Assembly (NCBI GenBank): GCA_903929925.1
Contig: CAIYWO010000101.1
Span: 1 to 41,860, forward strand
Origin: an uncultured beta proteobacterium
GTDB taxonomy: Bacteria; Pseudomonadota; Gammaproteobacteria; Burkholderiales; Burkholderiaceae_B
DNA length: 41,860 nt
Reading direction: 5' to 3'
Numbering within the stretch: the first letter of the stretch is position 1; each line of letters starts with the position of its first letter. A model generated the notes under the pieces. It did not search any database, was not told where the DNA came from, and saw only the letters and a list, made by a program, of their open reading frames with translations. Shown here one piece after another: positions 41,550 through 41,860 of this stretch. A program made the translations under genes and the position numbers.

Positions 41550-41860
41550 ATGAGCCGCCATAAGCAAAAATCCGCACCTGGTCGTAATTTGAGACTGGCT
41601 GACCAGATCCAAAAGGATTTGGCCATTATCATTCAGCGCGAAATCGATATGAGTCGCGTTGGGATGATCACCCTCTCGGGCATTGAGCTCACGACGGACT
41701 ATGCGCATGCCAAGGTTTATTTCACGGTTTTAGGTGGTGAACCTGAGTTGGCTGCGGCGCTCTTGAATGAAAAGGCGGGATGGTTTCATTCCCAGCTTTA
41801 TAAGTTGTTGCACATACACACAGTGCCGACCTTGCGGTTTTTTCATGACCCACAGCTTAA
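41550..41860 (+). CDS. rbfA: Ribosome-binding factor A (5' part, cut by window end)
   Basis: The gene runs off the right edge; 103 codons are visible with no stop. RbfA binds the 30S subunit and aids 16S rRNA 5'-end processing, especially in the cold. The KH-type domain shows as RLADQIQKDLAIIIQREI, GMITLSGIELTTDYAHAKVYFT, and HIHTVPTLRFFHDPQL, all well conserved in RbfA. The start ATG is 9 bp after the infB stop, as expected for the infB-rbfA operon. The complete protein in relatives is about 120-135 residues, so only the C-terminal tail is missing. Confidence 0.95.
   Translation, partial: MSRHKQKSAPGRNLRLADQIQKDLAIIIQREIDMSRVGMITLSGIELTTDYAHAKVYFTVLGGEPELAAALLNEKAGWFHSQLYKLLHIHTVPTLRFFHDPQL

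Overview
The window looks like a chromosomal segment of a betaproteobacterium, most likely order Burkholderiales and family Alcaligenaceae (relatives of Bordetella, Achromobacter or Orrella). Three things suggest this: four different Bug/TctC-type periplasmic solute-binding proteins, a family greatly expanded in that family; the gene order scpB-rluB-rimP-nusA-infB-rbfA; and protein-level similarity, from memory, of nearly every housekeeping gene to Burkholderiales versions. I saw no phage genes, insertion sequences, integrases or CRISPR array. The taxonomic call is from recognition, not a search.

Layout. (1) 23-5805, minus strand: a tight four-gene operon, transcribed glcB (malate synthase G), M20 peptidase, N-acyl-D-amino-acid deacylase-like amidohydrolase, NIPSNAP protein. 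(2) 5902-8070, minus: a short cyanophycin-synthetase-like protein whose Mur-ligase half has lost its ATP-binding lysine. (3) 8153-11113, minus: aldo/keto reductase, CitE-like CoA-ester lyase, Bug binding protein; then a divergent aspartate-type aminotransferase (11266-12474). (4) 12494-15716: Lon-substrate-binding-domain protein and arfB on minus; a 49-residue basic protein and a TPR-GT41 (O-GlcNAc-transferase-like) protein on plus. (5) 15713-19464, minus: dinB, then TauD-type dioxygenase, Bug protein and a carboxymuconolactone-decarboxylase-like protein. (6) 19600-20673, plus: class I DAHP synthase. (7) 20686-28509: two divergent catabolic operons. The minus one holds a CitE-like lyase, Bug protein, CaiB/BaiF CoA-transferase and PDC-hydrolase-like amidohydrolase. 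The plus one holds a Bug protein, LeuC-like and LeuD-like dehydratase subunits and an isocitrate-lyase/PEP-mutase-family lyase. (8) 28537-33116: nitroreductase (minus), then a fused double acyl-CoA dehydrogenase, a crotonase and a degenerate CobW/COG0523-like protein (plus). (9) 33431-33507: initiator tRNA-fMet on minus. (10) 33585 to the end, plus: scpB-rluB, then the rimP-nusA-infB-rbfA translation/transcription operon behind a leader that ends in an intrinsic terminator.

How it works together. The accessory part is dominated by carboxylate catabolism. Each Bug protein sits with enzymes that hydrate, CoA-activate or cleave acids, and the products (pyruvate, acetyl-CoA, possibly glyoxylate) would enter central metabolism; glcB is present for glyoxylate. 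The most promising system is the divergent pair at 20686-28509, which combines import, a LeuCD-type hydratase, a lyase, a CoA-transferase and a CoA-ester lyase. This set is what would be needed to break down a branched-chain dicarboxylic acid (citraconate/itaconate/citramalate or dimethylmaleate type); the substrate is my inference. Two further proteins (the cyanophycin-synthetase-like protein and the CobW-like protein) keep recognisable folds but have lost their P-loops, so they are candidates for changed function.
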